In this document: one piece after another, positions 1-9,437 of the stretch | Layout: every line of letters starts with the position of its first letter | Position numbering within the stretch: the first letter of the stretch is position 1 | Origin: Cohaesibacter sp. ES.047 | GTDB taxonomy: Bacteria > Pseudomonadota > Alphaproteobacteria > Rhizobiales > Cohaesibacteraceae | NCBI RefSeq assembly: GCF_900215505.1 | Contig: NZ_LT907844.1 | Span: 1,956,501-2,020,500, forward strand | Direction of reading: 5' to 3' | DNA: 64,000 nucleotides | The notes under the pieces: model-generated | What the model was told of the DNA's origin: nothing | The model's database searches: none | The model's input: only the letters and a program-made list of their open reading frames with translations | Made by a program: the position numbers and the translations under genes

Positions 1-2003
1 GCTGCGATGGCGACCATGACAAACCGCATTGAGCCGGCGCCTGTGTTCATCATTTTCTGCAAGGCTGCTCGAGCGTCGGATTTAAGGCTGACCCCAGCCA
101 CATTGGGGCGATCTTTCAGCGCTTTGAAAATCTGGTCCGCTTGATTGCTGTCGATGCGCAGATAGGCGGTTGAAATCCGCAAAGGCTCCTTGAGCACTTT
201 GTTGAGGGCATCGATGCGCATATAGGCGGGTGAACCAAGCAGGCTTTCAGCGAAATTGGCGACCGGGATTTTCAGGATCGGGCGGCGGCCCTCAAGGATC
301 TCGACGGTCAGCATCTCGCCGGGGGTGATGTCGAGGGTTTTGGCGAGGGCTTTTGACAGCACGATGCCTTGATCCCCGAGCGCGATGGGGGAGAGGTCCT
401 TGGCGATGGCACGCTTGAGGTGGGGGGCATCCGTGAGCCCTTCGATGCTGCCGCGATAGGATCTCAGACCATTGCGCAAGAGGGCTGATACGCTGCGTTC
501 CGGCTCAACCTGCAACACGCCGGGCAGGCTTTGCAGTTCATGAACGGCCTTCTGGCCTAAGGCATGAGTGAAGGTTACGGTGACATCGCTTCGGTCCATG
601 ACGGAGAAGGTCAGGTTCATGGTCTTGTCGAAACCGGCGAGGAGCGAAATCATTGAAACCGACAGCGCCATGCCGCAGGCGATGCCAACGAGGGCACCCA
701 GCATCCGCCCTGGTTGTCGGGTGATGCGGCGCAGAACCATGCGGCTGGGTTGATCAAGCAGGCTTTCAAACAAGGCACCAAACCGGCCCGTGCGGGAATA
801 GTCATCCGGAGCTGGCGGGCGCATGGCGACCGCCGGCGTGAGCGCAAAGACGCTGCGCAGGACAAACAACCCGCCCGCCGACGCGGCAAGGATCGAGATG
901 AGAAAGGCTGTCACGAAGGAGGCCGGATCCAGCTCGAAGACGAGAATGGGAAATTTGTAATAGGTGAGATAAAGGCTCATCATGCCGCGGCCCAGCGCTA
1001 TGCCGCTCAGACAGCCGGCGACAGCGCCGCCGATGGCGATCACCAGCACGAACTTGAAATAATGTAGGCCCACCTCCCAATTGGTGTAGCCGAAGGCTTT
1101 GATGAGGCCGATCTGCTCACGCTCGGACTGCACCATGCGGGAGATCACGATGTTGAGCAGGAATGCGGCGACCGCCAGAAAGATGGGCGGTACGACGCGG
1201 GACGAGCCCTCCATGCCGACGATTTCTTCGCTGATGAAGCGGTTGGAGGTCTGATCCTTCAGGCCATAAGCCCCAAGACCGCCATAAGGATCGAGAACCA
1301 TGTCGACCCGATCAAGGATCTCCTGAAGACTGGTGCGGGGGCCAAGGGACAAAAGCGCTTCGTTGAAGGCACCCTGCATGTCATAGGCGGCGGACAGGGC
1401 GGTTTGGCTCATCCAGATGACGCCGAAGCGGCTGTCGTCGGAAATCATTTCGCCCGGCGCGACGCTGTAGAGATATTCCGGAGACTGCGCCAGACCAACG
1501 ATGCGGAAGGTGCGCTTGGCGCCATTCATGGTGGCTGAAAGAGCGTCGCCGGGGGTGAGGTTATGGGCTCGGGCAAAGCTGTTGAGCAGAATGATTTCGT
1601 CAGGCTTGTCGTGGCTGATCTGGCGTCCGTCGGTTAGATGAATGGCATTGAGGCGTGGCTCACCAAGATCGGGCAGGGAAACGGCGGTGGCCCTTAAGGG
1701 CAATTCCAGGCTTGGCAGGCTGATGAGAGCGGACCCTGTCACCCGGCCCTCTGCGGCCGTGACTCCGGGCAGGTCTGCCAGATCGCGGATGACATGGAGC
1801 GGAGCGCGTTTGACCGGGGCAAAGACATGCGCCAGCCGGTTGCGTTCATAATAGGCCCGCCGGGTTTCACTGAGCGAGGTCACAACGCCGGACATCATAA
1901 CGAGCAGCATCACCCCGGTCGCAATCACCGAAGCGATAGCGATGGCTTGGCCCTTCATGCGCCACAGATCACGCAGCAGCTTGCGGTCGAGCGGAGACAT
2001 CAT
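1..2003 (-). CDS. FtsX/MacB-type ABC transporter permease (partial, C-terminus outside window)
   Basis: Reading from the minus strand, an open frame begins at a double ATG (2003 or 2000) and runs off the left edge. An AGGAGG ribosome-binding site lies about ten bases upstream. The N-terminus is basic, then a hydrophobic segment covers about residues 17-40, followed by a long soluble stretch, as in lipoprotein or efflux permeases of the FtsX/MacB family. The gene follows its ATPase by 14 bases, so the two probably form one transporter. Substrate is unknown; co-location with a HlyD-type adaptor suggests export across the envelope. More than 660 residues are visible, longer than a simple FtsX, which suggests the duplicated-domain type. 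Confidence 0.75.
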   Translation of the reverse strand, partial: MMSPLDRKLLRDLWRMKGQAIAIASVIATGVMLLVMMSGVVTSLSETRRAYYERNRLAHVFAPVKRAPLHVIRDLADLPGVTAAEGRVTGSALISLPSLELPLRATAVSLPDLGEPRLNAIHLTDGRQISHDKPDEIILLNSFARAHNLTPGDALSATMNGAKRTFRIVGLAQSPEYLYSVAPGEMISDDSRFGVIWMSQTALSAAYDMQGAFNEALLSLGPRTSLQEILDRVDMVLDPYGGLGAYGLKDQTSNRFISEEIVGMEGSSRVVPPIFLAVAAFLLNIVISRMVQSEREQIGLIKAFGYTNWEVGLHYFKFVLVIAIGGAVAGCLSGIALGRGMMSLYLTYYKFPILVFELDPASFVTAFLISILAASAGGLFVLRSVFALTPAVAMRPPAPDDYSRTGRFGALFESLLDQPSRMVLRRITRQPGRMLGALVGIACGMALSVSMISLLAGFDKTMNLTFSVMDRSDVTVTFTHALGQKAVHELQSLPGVLQVEPERSVSALLRNGLRSYRGSIEGLTDAPHLKRAIAKDLSPIALGDQGIVLSKALAKTLDITPGEMLTVEILEGRRPILKIPVANFAESLLGSPAYMRIDALNKVLKEPLRISTAYLRIDSNQADQIFKALKDRPNVAGVSLKSDARAALQKMMNTGAGSMRFVMVAIA

Positions 2004-2017
2004 GGATCATCAGCCTC

Positions 2018-2737
2018 CTACCATTCGATCTCATCGGGTGAAAGAGGGGCGGCGTTTGTTTCGACTTCCCGGATCTGGCCATCGGCAAAATGGATCACCC
2101 GGTCGGCCATTAAGGCCGTGCTGGCGGCATGGGTGACGATGAGGACGGTCGCCCCCAGTTTCTCGTTCACGTCCTTCAAGACCTTCAGGATGACCCGGCC
2201 TGTCGAGCTGTCGAGCGCGCCTGTCGGCTCGTCGCAAAAGAGCACGTTGGGCTGTTTGGCAATGGCGCGGGCGATGGCCACCCTTTGCTGCTCACCGCCG
2301 GACATCTGGGCCGGGAAGTGGTGGGACCGTTCCTTGAGGCCCACAAGAGCGAGGGCTTCTTGTGCATCGAGGGGATCATCGGCAATTTCGGTGACGAGCT
2401 GGACATTTTCCAACGCCGTCAGGCTTGGCATAAGATTGTAGAACTGGAAGACAAAGCCGACATGATCGCGGCGATAGAGGGTGAGCTTGTCGTCCGAGAG
2501 GTCTGAGAGGCTCATGTCCCTGAAGTAGACTTCGCCTTCGCTGGCGCGATCAAGGCCGCCAATGATGTTGAGCAGGGTGGACTTACCGCTGCCCGATGGG
2601 CCGAGAAGGACGACGATCTCTCCTTGAGGGATTTCCAGATCGACCCCTCTGAGCGCGTGGACGGCTGCGTTTCCCTCTCCATAGGTCTTGGTCAGGCCTT
2701 TGGTGCGGAAGGCGAAGGAGGGCGTATCCTGCTTCAT
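2018..2737 (-). CDS. ABC transporter ATP-binding protein, LolD/MacB type
   Basis: A 239-residue ATPase. Walker A reads GPSGSGKST, the signature MSGGEQQRV and Walker [10 protein letters not shown], followed by the D-loop and the switch histidine region IVTHAAS. This is the LolD/MacB/FtsE class that works with FtsX-fold permeases, matching the gene just downstream. The start at 2737 is chosen because the sequence from there begins an LolD-like strand and an AAGGAC site precedes it. The upstream extension to 2872 overlaps the end of the preceding permease gene and has no family resemblance. It probably energises export by the partial permease. Confidence 0.85.
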   Translation of the reverse strand: MKQDTPSFAFRTKGLTKTYGEGNAAVHALRGVDLEIPQGEIVVLLGPSGSGKSTLLNIIGGLDRASEGEVYFRDMSLSDLSDDKLTLYRRDHVGFVFQFYNLMPSLTALENVQLVTEIADDPLDAQEALALVGLKERSHHFPAQMSGGEQQRVAIARAIAKQPNVLFCDEPTGALDSSTGRVILKVLKDVNEKLGATVLIVTHAASTALMADRVIHFADGQIREVETNAAPLSPDEIEW

Positions 2738-2825
2738 GGCCGAAGTCCTTTGACATCGCTTGCGAACACGGTTGCGTGCTGCTCCGAATATAGGCCTTTT
2801 GCGTGCCGACTTCCAGTCGCGCAAG

Positions 2826-3956
2826 TTAGTCGAGTGTCTTGCGGAAGCGCAAAAGGGCGAGGATTGCCACAAGGACCGTGAAGACGACGAGGGCGATCAG
2901 CGGGGACTGGACTGCTTGCAGATCTGCGCCCTTGAGCATGATGCCTCTGACCAGCCTCAGAAAATAGGTCAACGGGAAGATGCTGCCGAGCATCTGGGCC
3001 CAGTCCGGCATGCCCTTGAAGGGAAACATGAAGCCCGATAGCATCAGCGAGGGAAGAAAGAAGAAGAAGCTCATCTGCATGGCTTGCATCTGGCTGCGGG
3101 CGATGGTGGAGATGGTGTAGCCAATCAGCACCAATGAGGCGATGAAGATCATGATGCCAAGGAGCAACAGCGGCAGGGAGCCAACAAAGGGGACATGAAA
3201 GACCGCCCTGGCCGCAACCAGAATGACCACCACCTGCACCCCGCCAATGCCTAGATAGGGCAGGATCTTGCCCAGCATGATCTCGAAGGGTGTGGCGGGC
3301 ATGGCAAGCAGGTTTTCCATTGTCCCGCGCTCGACCTCCCGCGTCAGGGCCATGGCCGTCATCATCACCATGACAAGCTGCAGGATGACGCCGAGCAGGC
3401 CCGGCACGATATTATATTGGGTGATGCCTTCGGGGTTGTAGCGTCGGTGAACCACGATATCGAGGCCCGAATTGTTGCTCTCAACCTTGCCCAGCTTACG
3501 CAGGAAAGCCTGATTGGCGACAGTTTTCAGGGTCGAGACCGCGCCTGACGAGGCGGACGGGTCAGTGGCATCCGCCTCGATCAGGATTTGCGGGTTGTCG
3601 CCCTTGAGGACCCGCTTGGAAAAGTCGGACGGGATGGTGACGATGAAGGTGACCTTGCCCTTCTGCATCAATTGATCGGCTTCTTCTACCGTCGAGACCA
3701 GATAGTCGAAGCGGTAATAATTGGTAACCTCAAGGGCGCTGACCATGGCGCGGGTGAATTGATCCTGAGAGGTGGTCACGAGCGCAGCGGGCAGGCGCTT
3801 GGGATCGGTGTTGATGGCAAAGCCGAACAGGGCGAGCTGAACCAGCGGGATGCCGATCATCATGGCAAAGGTGATGCGGTCGCGCATCATCTGGGTGATT
3901 TCCTTGGCCAGCAGGGCGTAGAGGCGAGTGGAGGAGAAAAAGCGATTGAGGGTCAC
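2826..3956 (-). CDS. ABC-2 type transporter permease (YbhR/YhhJ-like)
   Basis: A 376-residue membrane protein with one N-terminal transmembrane helix near residues 28-48, a large extracytoplasmic loop, and five or six helices from about residue 175 onward. This is the layout of ABC2_membrane_3 drug-export permeases such as YbhR, YbhS and YhhJ. Its start overlaps the end of the ATPase gene by four bases, so the pair is translationally coupled. Only one ABC-2 permease is present, whereas the E. coli Ybh system has two; the complex may be a homodimer. Role is inferred as drug or xenobiotic export with the lipoprotein adaptor upstream. Confidence 0.85.
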   Translation of the reverse strand: MTLNRFFSSTRLYALLAKEITQMMRDRITFAMMIGIPLVQLALFGFAINTDPKRLPAALVTTSQDQFTRAMVSALEVTNYYRFDYLVSTVEEADQLMQKGKVTFIVTIPSDFSKRVLKGDNPQILIEADATDPSASSGAVSTLKTVANQAFLRKLGKVESNNSGLDIVVHRRYNPEGITQYNIVPGLLGVILQLVMVMMTAMALTREVERGTMENLLAMPATPFEIMLGKILPYLGIGGVQVVVILVAARAVFHVPFVGSLPLLLLGIMIFIASLVLIGYTISTIARSQMQAMQMSFFFFLPSLMLSGFMFPFKGMPDWAQMLGSIFPLTYFLRLVRGIMLKGADLQAVQSPLIALVVFTVLVAILALLRFRKTLD

Positions 3957-4894
3957 GCCATGCTCCTGCTGTTGCCATTGTCCATATTGTCGGTCGACTG
4001 GGCCATATACTGGATGAAAACATCCTCCAGTGTCGTCTCTCCGGGTTCGAAGCGGATGTCAAAATCACTCGCCACCTTGCGCACGGCTTTTTCCAAAAGC
4101 GCCTTGTCGTGACCAACCACATGCAGATTGTTCCCAAAGGGGGCGATCTGGTCGACGCCCTCCATTGTCTGAAGCTGGCCGGAGGCAAGGGGCGCTTCTT
4201 TGCCGGTGAGGATGAAGGTGTGCAGGCCGGCTTGTTGCACGACCTCTTCAACCGTGCCGGAGGTCAAAAGCGTGCCGTAGGCGATATAGTTGATGCGGTG
4301 GCAGCGTTCGGCCTCGTCCATATAGTGGGTGGAGACCATCACCGTCATGCCGTCCGCGGCGAGTTGGTGGATTTCATCCCAAAATTCCCGGCGCGCCTTT
4401 GGATCGACGCCTGCGGTCGGCTCGTCGAGCAGCAGAAGCTTGGGCTTGTGCATGATACAGGCTGCGAGGGCGAGGCGCTGCTTCCAGCCGCCTGACAGAA
4501 GTCCGGCCAACTGGCTTTTGCGAGACGTCAGCCCAAGATTTTCAAGCGTGTCGCGGACAAAGTCGCGCGCTGGCGAAAGGCCATAGAGGCGGGCAACGAA
4601 ATAGAGATTTTCCTCGATGGTCAGATCGGTATAGAGCGAGAATTTCTGCGTCATGTAGCCGACCTGACGCTTGATGTGCAATTGCTCGCGGCGCAAGTCG
4701 TGGCCGAGCACCGTGCCTTCGCCTTCATCCGGGGTCAGCAAGCCGCACATGACGCGGATCGTTGTTGTCTTGCCCGAGCCGTTGGGGCCGAGGAAACCGG
4801 AAATCTCGCCCTGATCGACGGTCAGGGAGACATTGTTGACAACGGTTTTGTCGCCAAAACGCTTGACGAGATTTTTAACGTCAATCGCCTTCAT
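3953..4894 (-). CDS. ABC transporter ATP-binding protein (YbhF-like half)
   Basis: A 313-residue ATPase with Walker A GPNGSGKTT, signature LSGGWKQRL, Walker [11 protein letters not shown] and switch region VSTHYMDEAERC. The last 90 residues form the extra C-terminal domain usual for ATPases that pair with ABC-2 permeases. E. coli YbhF carries two such ATPase modules in tandem; here there is only one. It overlaps both neighbours by four bases, showing one operon with the HlyD protein and the permease. Confidence 0.88.
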   Translation of the reverse strand: MKAIDVKNLVKRFGDKTVVNNVSLTVDQGEISGFLGPNGSGKTTTIRVMCGLLTPDEGEGTVLGHDLRREQLHIKRQVGYMTQKFSLYTDLTIEENLYFVARLYGLSPARDFVRDTLENLGLTSRKSQLAGLLSGGWKQRLALAACIMHKPKLLLLDEPTAGVDPKARREFWDEIHQLAADGMTVMVSTHYMDEAERCHRINYIAYGTLLTSGTVEEVVQQAGLHTFILTGKEAPLASGQLQTMEGVDQIAPFGNNLHVVGHDKALLEKAVRKVASDFDIRFEPGETTLEDVFIQYMAQSTDNMDNGNSRSMA

Positions 4895-5853
4895 CGGGTC
4901 TCTCCGCCGGTTCCGGTGTCAAGACGAACCGAGACAATCTGGCCGGGCTTGAGGGCGCTGTCCTTGCCCAGCTTGGCTTCGATCAGGTAAACCAGCTTTT
5001 GGCGGTTCTCGAGGGAATAGATCACCGGCGGGGTGAACTCCGGTCCATCGGAGATGTAATTGACCGTCGCACTGAGATCGCCCGTGCAACTGTCGCATTC
5101 GACGCTCAGGCGACTGCCCAGCTTGATGGTGGCAATATCCTTTTCGGGAATGTAGAGACGCAGCTTCGCACCGCCATCCGGCAAGATCGATAAAACGGGG
5201 GCTGAGGGACCCGCGACTTCGCCCATATCGCGGATGACATCGACGACAATTCCGGGTTGGCTGGCTTTCAGGGTGCGTTTGGTGAGGCGCCATTCTGCCG
5301 ATTCAAGGGCCGCTTCAGCCTGTTTGACGGAGGCGGTGGCTGCTGCGATTTCATCCTTGCGGGCGGGAAGTCTGGTATAGGCGAGATCGGCCTGCAATTC
5401 CTCCACCTTGGCTTTTGCCACATCATAGCTGGTTCGGGCCGATTCCAGTTTGCTTTCCGAAACAGTGCCTTTGGCGGCCAGTTTCTGCTGGCGCTCCATG
5501 TCGCGTTTGGCCTCCTTGGCGCTTGCGTCGGCTGCTGCGATGGAGGCCTTGATGGTCGCAATCTTTTCCGGTCGTGCTCCCTGTTCGAGATCGGCGAGTT
5601 TGCTTTTTGCCTGCGCCAGCGCGGCTTCGGACTGGGCGACTGTGATTTCTGCATCGCGCCGCTCAAGGATGGCAAGGGGCTGGTCATCGCTGACACGGTC
5701 GCCGCGTTTGACCGGGATGGCCGCGATCTGCGCTGTCTCGATGGGGGCAACCAGAACATAGTCACCTTCGACGTAGCCCGTGGCCAAGGGTTCGGGCGGT
5801 AGGCAGCCACTCATGAGCATGGACACAAGCGGGATGGAACAGAGGAAGCTCAT
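4891..5853 (-). CDS. HlyD-family membrane-fusion lipoprotein (YbhG/YhiI-like)
   Basis: A 320-residue periplasmic adaptor. It starts with a short hydrophobic signal ending in a lipobox (LMSGC), so it is probably lipidated at Cys17. A biotinyl-lipoyl half-motif follows (about residues 28-65), then a long alpha-helical hairpin rich in Ala, Lys and Glu (about 75-200), then the second half and a beta-barrel domain. This is the order of HlyD/YbhG adaptors linking an inner-membrane ABC transporter to outer-membrane export. Four-base overlaps with the regulator upstream and the ATPase downstream indicate tight coupling. Confidence 0.87.
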   Translation of the reverse strand: MSFLCSIPLVSMLMSGCLPPEPLATGYVEGDYVLVAPIETAQIAAIPVKRGDRVSDDQPLAILERRDAEITVAQSEAALAQAKSKLADLEQGARPEKIATIKASIAAADASAKEAKRDMERQQKLAAKGTVSESKLESARTSYDVAKAKVEELQADLAYTRLPARKDEIAAATASVKQAEAALESAEWRLTKRTLKASQPGIVVDVIRDMGEVAGPSAPVLSILPDGGAKLRLYIPEKDIATIKLGSRLSVECDSCTGDLSATVNYISDGPEFTPPVIYSLENRQKLVYLIEAKLGKDSALKPGQIVSVRLDTGTGGETR

Positions 5854-6524
5854 TGTGTGGTCCTATGGCTGGATGTGGTTCGATAAGCGGCGATGAGTGC
5901 GCGAATGTTGGTCTGAAGGACGCGGAGGATCTGTTCGGTTTCGTCTGTGTCGTAGTCGGCCCAGCCAAGATGACGGACAACCACCGGTTGGCCGATGCGG
6001 AAATAGGCGATCTGGGCAATAACCGAGAAGATCCGGATCTTGTTTTCATTTGATTGAGCCTCCTCAGGATCAATGTCTATCGCTTTGGCCCAGAGGGTGG
6101 AAACATGGTCGAAGACGGGACCGAAGAACCTCTGATACATATGCTCAAAGACTTCCGTTTGCTCATAAAGTTCGCGAAACAGGAAACGGACCATAGTCTG
6201 GGCTTTGTTGAGGCTGAGCAACATGTTGGCCTGACGCAGCATGAAAAGCTCGAACTCGGTCTCTGCGTTTTGAGCGATCCGGGGCGTTGCGATCTGGTCC
6301 GGTGCTTTGCGCTGGGCTAGCATGTGGCTGACGATTGTCTCCGCGCAAGCCATGCGCAAACCGGCCTTGCCGCCAAAATGATAAGTGATGGAGGCGATGT
6401 TTGTACCAGCCGCTGAAGCGATCTCGCGTGTTGATGCCGCGGCATATCCCTTGTCGCCGAACAACTCGAAAGCGGCGTCGATAAGCGCTGTTCTGGTAGC
6501 CTCTGATCGTGTTTGTCGTGCCAT
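5850..6524 (-). CDS. TetR/AcrR-family regulator, CecR-like
   Basis: A 224-residue TetR-type repressor. The N-terminal helix-turn-helix occupies about residues 8-55, with a typical recognition helix (TNIASITYHFGGKAGL). The C-terminal part resembles the DUF1956/CerR ligand-binding domain of E. coli CecR (YbiH), which governs the ybhGFSR export operon. The gene order regulator-adaptor-ATPase-permease is the same here, which supports local autoregulation. A perfect palindrome at 6576-6605 just upstream is the probable operator. Confidence 0.85.
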   Translation of the reverse strand: MARQTRSEATRTALIDAAFELFGDKGYAAASTREIASAAGTNIASITYHFGGKAGLRMACAETIVSHMLAQRKAPDQIATPRIAQNAETEFELFMLRQANMLLSLNKAQTMVRFLFRELYEQTEVFEHMYQRFFGPVFDHVSTLWAKAIDIDPEEAQSNENKIRIFSVIAQIAYFRIGQPVVVRHLGWADYDTDETEQILRVLQTNIRALIAAYRTTSSHRTTQ

Positions 6525-6575
6525 GATGCTGAACCGTTTCTCGTCTTTATTGCGTGATCACGCTATCACGTGAGG

Positions 6576-6605
6576 TAAATTAAATCAATCGATTGATTTA
6601 ATTTA
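6576..6605. promoter_or_regulatory. 30-bp perfect palindrome, probable TetR operator
   Basis: Two 15-base arms meet at 6590/6591, around the core TCAATCGATTGA, with no mismatch. The site lies about 50 bases upstream of the TetR start in AT-rich DNA, where a self-repressing promoter would be expected. Its use by this regulator is inferred from position and symmetry. Confidence 0.6.
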
Positions 6606-6726
6606 TGGAGAGATGAGGTGAAAGCCCCGAGCGTCATGGGGATGCGTGTTTGATCCTGACGGATAAGCTGTTGTAAGGTCGCGCCGAATCCAATCTCGCA
6701 AAATGACCTTGAAGGACCACACCAAG

Positions 6727-7263
6727 ATGGAAAAGCCTCGCTCAGCCACCATGGAAAGCAGCAAGCCGCTTCGGTTTCGTGTTGCGCAAAAAACGGATGC
6801 CGCACTGATCCATCACATGGTGTCGGAGCTGTCTGCCTTTTTGGGTGACACGGAAAAGCATGTGGCTCGTGCCGAAGACTATGCGGAGCACGGGTTTGGC
6901 GACGTGCCTGCGTTTGAGGCAGTGATCGCCGAACTGGATGGGGAGGCTGTCGGCATGTGTCTTTACTTCAACAGCTTTTCAACATGGCAAGGCAAGCCGG
7001 GCTTTTATGTTCAGGATCTCTATGTGTCGAACAAGGCGCGCGGGCTGGGGTTGGGACGCAAGCTCATTGAGCAGGTCGCGGCCATAGGCAGGGACCGCGG
7101 CTGTTGCTATCTCAGACTGTCGGTCGACGCGGCCAATCTGTCGGCACAGGGCTTTTATGAGGCTTGCGGGTTCCAATGGTCCGAGAGCGAGAAGATCTTT
7201 GCGGTCAAGGGTGACGCGTTTCGTGTTCTCAGTGGCGGCAGTTCCGGAGGGCAGGAGGCATGA
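6727..7263 (+). CDS. GNAT-family N-acetyltransferase
   Basis: A protein of about 178 residues with the GNAT fold. Motif A, the acetyl-CoA pyrophosphate loop, reads RGLGLGRKL after the strand FYVQDLYVS, and motif B follows (NLSAQGFYEACGF). The similarity is to diamine/phosphinothricin-type acetyltransferases, but the substrate cannot be read from sequence. The start at 6727 is preferred because AAGGA precedes it; an in-frame ATG at 6703 is possible. It overlaps the uracil-DNA glycosylase gene by four bases. Confidence 0.85.
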   Translation: MEKPRSATMESSKPLRFRVAQKTDAALIHHMVSELSAFLGDTEKHVARAEDYAEHGFGDVPAFEAVIAELDGEAVGMCLYFNSFSTWQGKPGFYVQDLYVSNKARGLGLGRKLIEQVAAIGRDRGCCYLRLSVDAANLSAQGFYEACGFQWSESEKIFAVKGDAFRVLSGGSSGGQEA

Positions 7264-7973
7264 GCATCAGCCTGTTTGATGAACTCAAAGGCTCCGGCGG
7301 CTGGCTGGCAGGACTGTCTGACCAGCAATCGCGGTTGGAGCAGTTGGAGAGTTGGCTTTGTGAAGAAGAAGCGCAGGCGCGTATTTTGCCCGAACGCGGG
7401 CAGCGTCTGCGGGCGCTCACCCAGACACCGCCCGATGCGGTCAAGGTGGTGATAACCGGTCAGGATCCCTATCCGGGTGTCGAGGGGGACATGCCGCACG
7501 CCATGGGGCTTTCCTTTTCTGTGCCGCGCGGTATCAAGCCGCCCCGTTCGCTCGTCAATATCTATAAGGAACTGTCCGCCGATTGCGGTCTGGTTCCTCC
7601 TTCGCACGGCGATCTTTCGGGCTGGGCGGCGCAAGGGGTTTTGATGCTCAACAGCACACTCACCCTCCGGCAGGGGCTGGCAGCCTCCCATGCCAAGAAA
7701 GGCTGGGAAGCTTTTACGGCGGCGATTCTGGATCGGGTGAACAGGCAAGATGCGCCGGCGGTGTTTCTTGCCTGGGGGCGTCACAGCCACAAGCTGGTTG
7801 AGGGGATCAACGAAGAAAAGCACTGCGTGATCCGCACATCCCATCCAAGCCCGCTTGGTGCCCGTAAGGCCGGAAAAGGATTTGACGCCTTTCTTGGCTC
7901 GGGTTGCTTCTCGCGTGCCAATGCATTTCTTGAGGCGCGTGGCCGTGGCAAAATCGACTGGTCAAGATTTTGA
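7260..7973 (+). CDS. ung: Uracil-DNA glycosylase, family 1
   Basis: A 237-residue UNG-family protein that removes uracil from DNA and starts base-excision repair. The water-activating motif is GQDPYPG (Asp as general base) and the DNA-intercalation loop is HPSPLGARKAGKGF. The usual GQDPYH has Pro in place of His, a variant I believe occurs in other alphaproteobacteria. Length matches the family. It overlaps the acetyltransferase by four bases, so the two are co-transcribed. Confidence 0.9.
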   Translation: MSISLFDELKGSGGWLAGLSDQQSRLEQLESWLCEEEAQARILPERGQRLRALTQTPPDAVKVVITGQDPYPGVEGDMPHAMGLSFSVPRGIKPPRSLVNIYKELSADCGLVPPSHGDLSGWAAQGVLMLNSTLTLRQGLAASHAKKGWEAFTAAILDRVNRQDAPAVFLAWGRHSHKLVEGINEEKHCVIRTSHPSPLGARKAGKGFDAFLGSGCFSRANAFLEARGRGKIDWSRF

Positions 7974-8227
7974 AACCATGTCCGGGATTGGGGCGTGGGA
8001 TTCATGTGCAAACTTGCGGACCATATGAATTATTTACATTTTAATAAGACTTTACGCTCCAAAATGAGGTGATCGTTCTGGTTGCGGTTTCTGGCTCTCG
8101 GGCAACTCTGGGGGGAGAGGGGAAGCCAGCACTCGGCTGTTCTAAAGTTGCCGTGTCTTTTCAGGCGCGGTCTTTTTGGTTTAGTTGGCAACGGAAGGCT
8201 GATCATATTGGGGGGACGAGCAGCAAC

Positions 8228-9169
8228 ATGGATCAATCCTTTTACGAGAAGATTCTCGACGCCATGACTGATGGTGTCTATTTCGTCAATCGCAAGCGCC
8301 AAATCCTTTACTGGAACAAGGCAGCCGAAGAGCTGAGTGGCTATAAAGCGGATGAGGTTCTGGGTAAATGTTGCGCGGAAAACACGCTGCAACATGTCGA
8401 TGACGCGGGCACTCACCTCTGTTTCAAGGGGTGTCCCCTGTCTGCGAGCATGAGGGATGGCGAGCCGCGTGAAACCCATGTCTATATGCATCACAAGAGC
8501 GGTTTTCGCATGCCGGTGCATATTCGCTCCTTTCCCACACACGATGAAAATGGGCGGGTGACTGGTGCGGTTGAGATTTTCAAGGATGATCGGCAGCATC
8601 GCGCCATGATCTCCGAGGTTGAAACGCTGCGGCAGGAAGTGCTTACAGACCCCCTGACCGGTATTGGCAACCGGCGCTATGCGGATATCACCCTTGAAAG
8701 CTATGAAGCCGGTCTTGTGGCCAGAGGCATTCCGTTTGGTGTGATCATTGTCGACGTCGATAATTTCAAATCCATCAATGATACCTGGGGCCACAAACTT
8801 GGGGACCGAGTGATCAAAACCGTGGCCCAGACCCTGTTGTCTGCTCTACGCCCACGCGATATCGCCTGTCGTTGGGGGGGCGATGAATATGTGATCCTAA
8901 TCCCCGAGGCGACCAAGGAGGGGGTGAGTGTCATCGGCCGGCGCCTGCTGCATCTGATCAAGGAATCATGGATCGAACTGGAGACTGAGGCGGTTACCTT
9001 TTCAGCCTCGATAGGCGGGGCTCTGGCGCAGCCTGGAGATACGGTGGCGTTTGTCATGGAGCAGGCGGACCAGCAGCTCTATCGTTGCAAGGAAGACGGC
9101 AGGAACTGTTTCTATTTCAATGGCTCCAAATATGACCTCAACCCGAGGATTGTGCTGACTGCTTGCTGA
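8228..9169 (+). CDS. PAS-domain diguanylate cyclase (GGDEF)
   Basis: A 313-residue protein with an N-terminal PAS sensor (about residues 3-125; NRKRQILYWNKAAEELSGY) and a C-terminal GGDEF domain (about 150-300). The active-site loop is GGDEY, which keeps the metal-binding acids, so c-di-GMP synthesis from two GTP is likely. No membrane segment is visible, so it is cytoplasmic. The ATG at 8228 follows a G-rich site and begins the PAS domain; the upstream open frame to 8069 is probably untranslated. The signal sensed is unknown. Confidence 0.87.
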   Translation: MDQSFYEKILDAMTDGVYFVNRKRQILYWNKAAEELSGYKADEVLGKCCAENTLQHVDDAGTHLCFKGCPLSASMRDGEPRETHVYMHHKSGFRMPVHIRSFPTHDENGRVTGAVEIFKDDRQHRAMISEVETLRQEVLTDPLTGIGNRRYADITLESYEAGLVARGIPFGVIIVDVDNFKSINDTWGHKLGDRVIKTVAQTLLSALRPRDIACRWGGDEYVILIPEATKEGVSVIGRRLLHLIKESWIELETEAVTFSASIGGALAQPGDTVAFVMEQADQQLYRCKEDGRNCFYFNGSKYDLNPRIVLTAC

Positions 9170-9437
9170 TGACAATCGCAGCCGGGCTTTTCAGGTAGAA
9201 CTGTCCTGCGGCGAATTGTCTTGCGTATCCATCGTCCATGCTGTATGTAGGCCTTTCTTGCCCGTGCGTGGACGATAGTCTTGATATCAGCGAGCAAGTA
9301 TTCTTGCTAACAATCTTGATGATTGTTGCCGGGACGGACCCATCACAGGTCACACCCCATAGGCAGCTTTTCTGCGCAAGCTTCCCCCTTTTACGACGAA
9401 ACGTCATTGCTCGCTGCAAATTTTGCGCGAACAAGCA

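Noticed and set aside
802-1080. Short frames antisense to the FtsX-type permease
   Set aside because: They are shadows of the long GC-rich permease frame that runs off the left edge.
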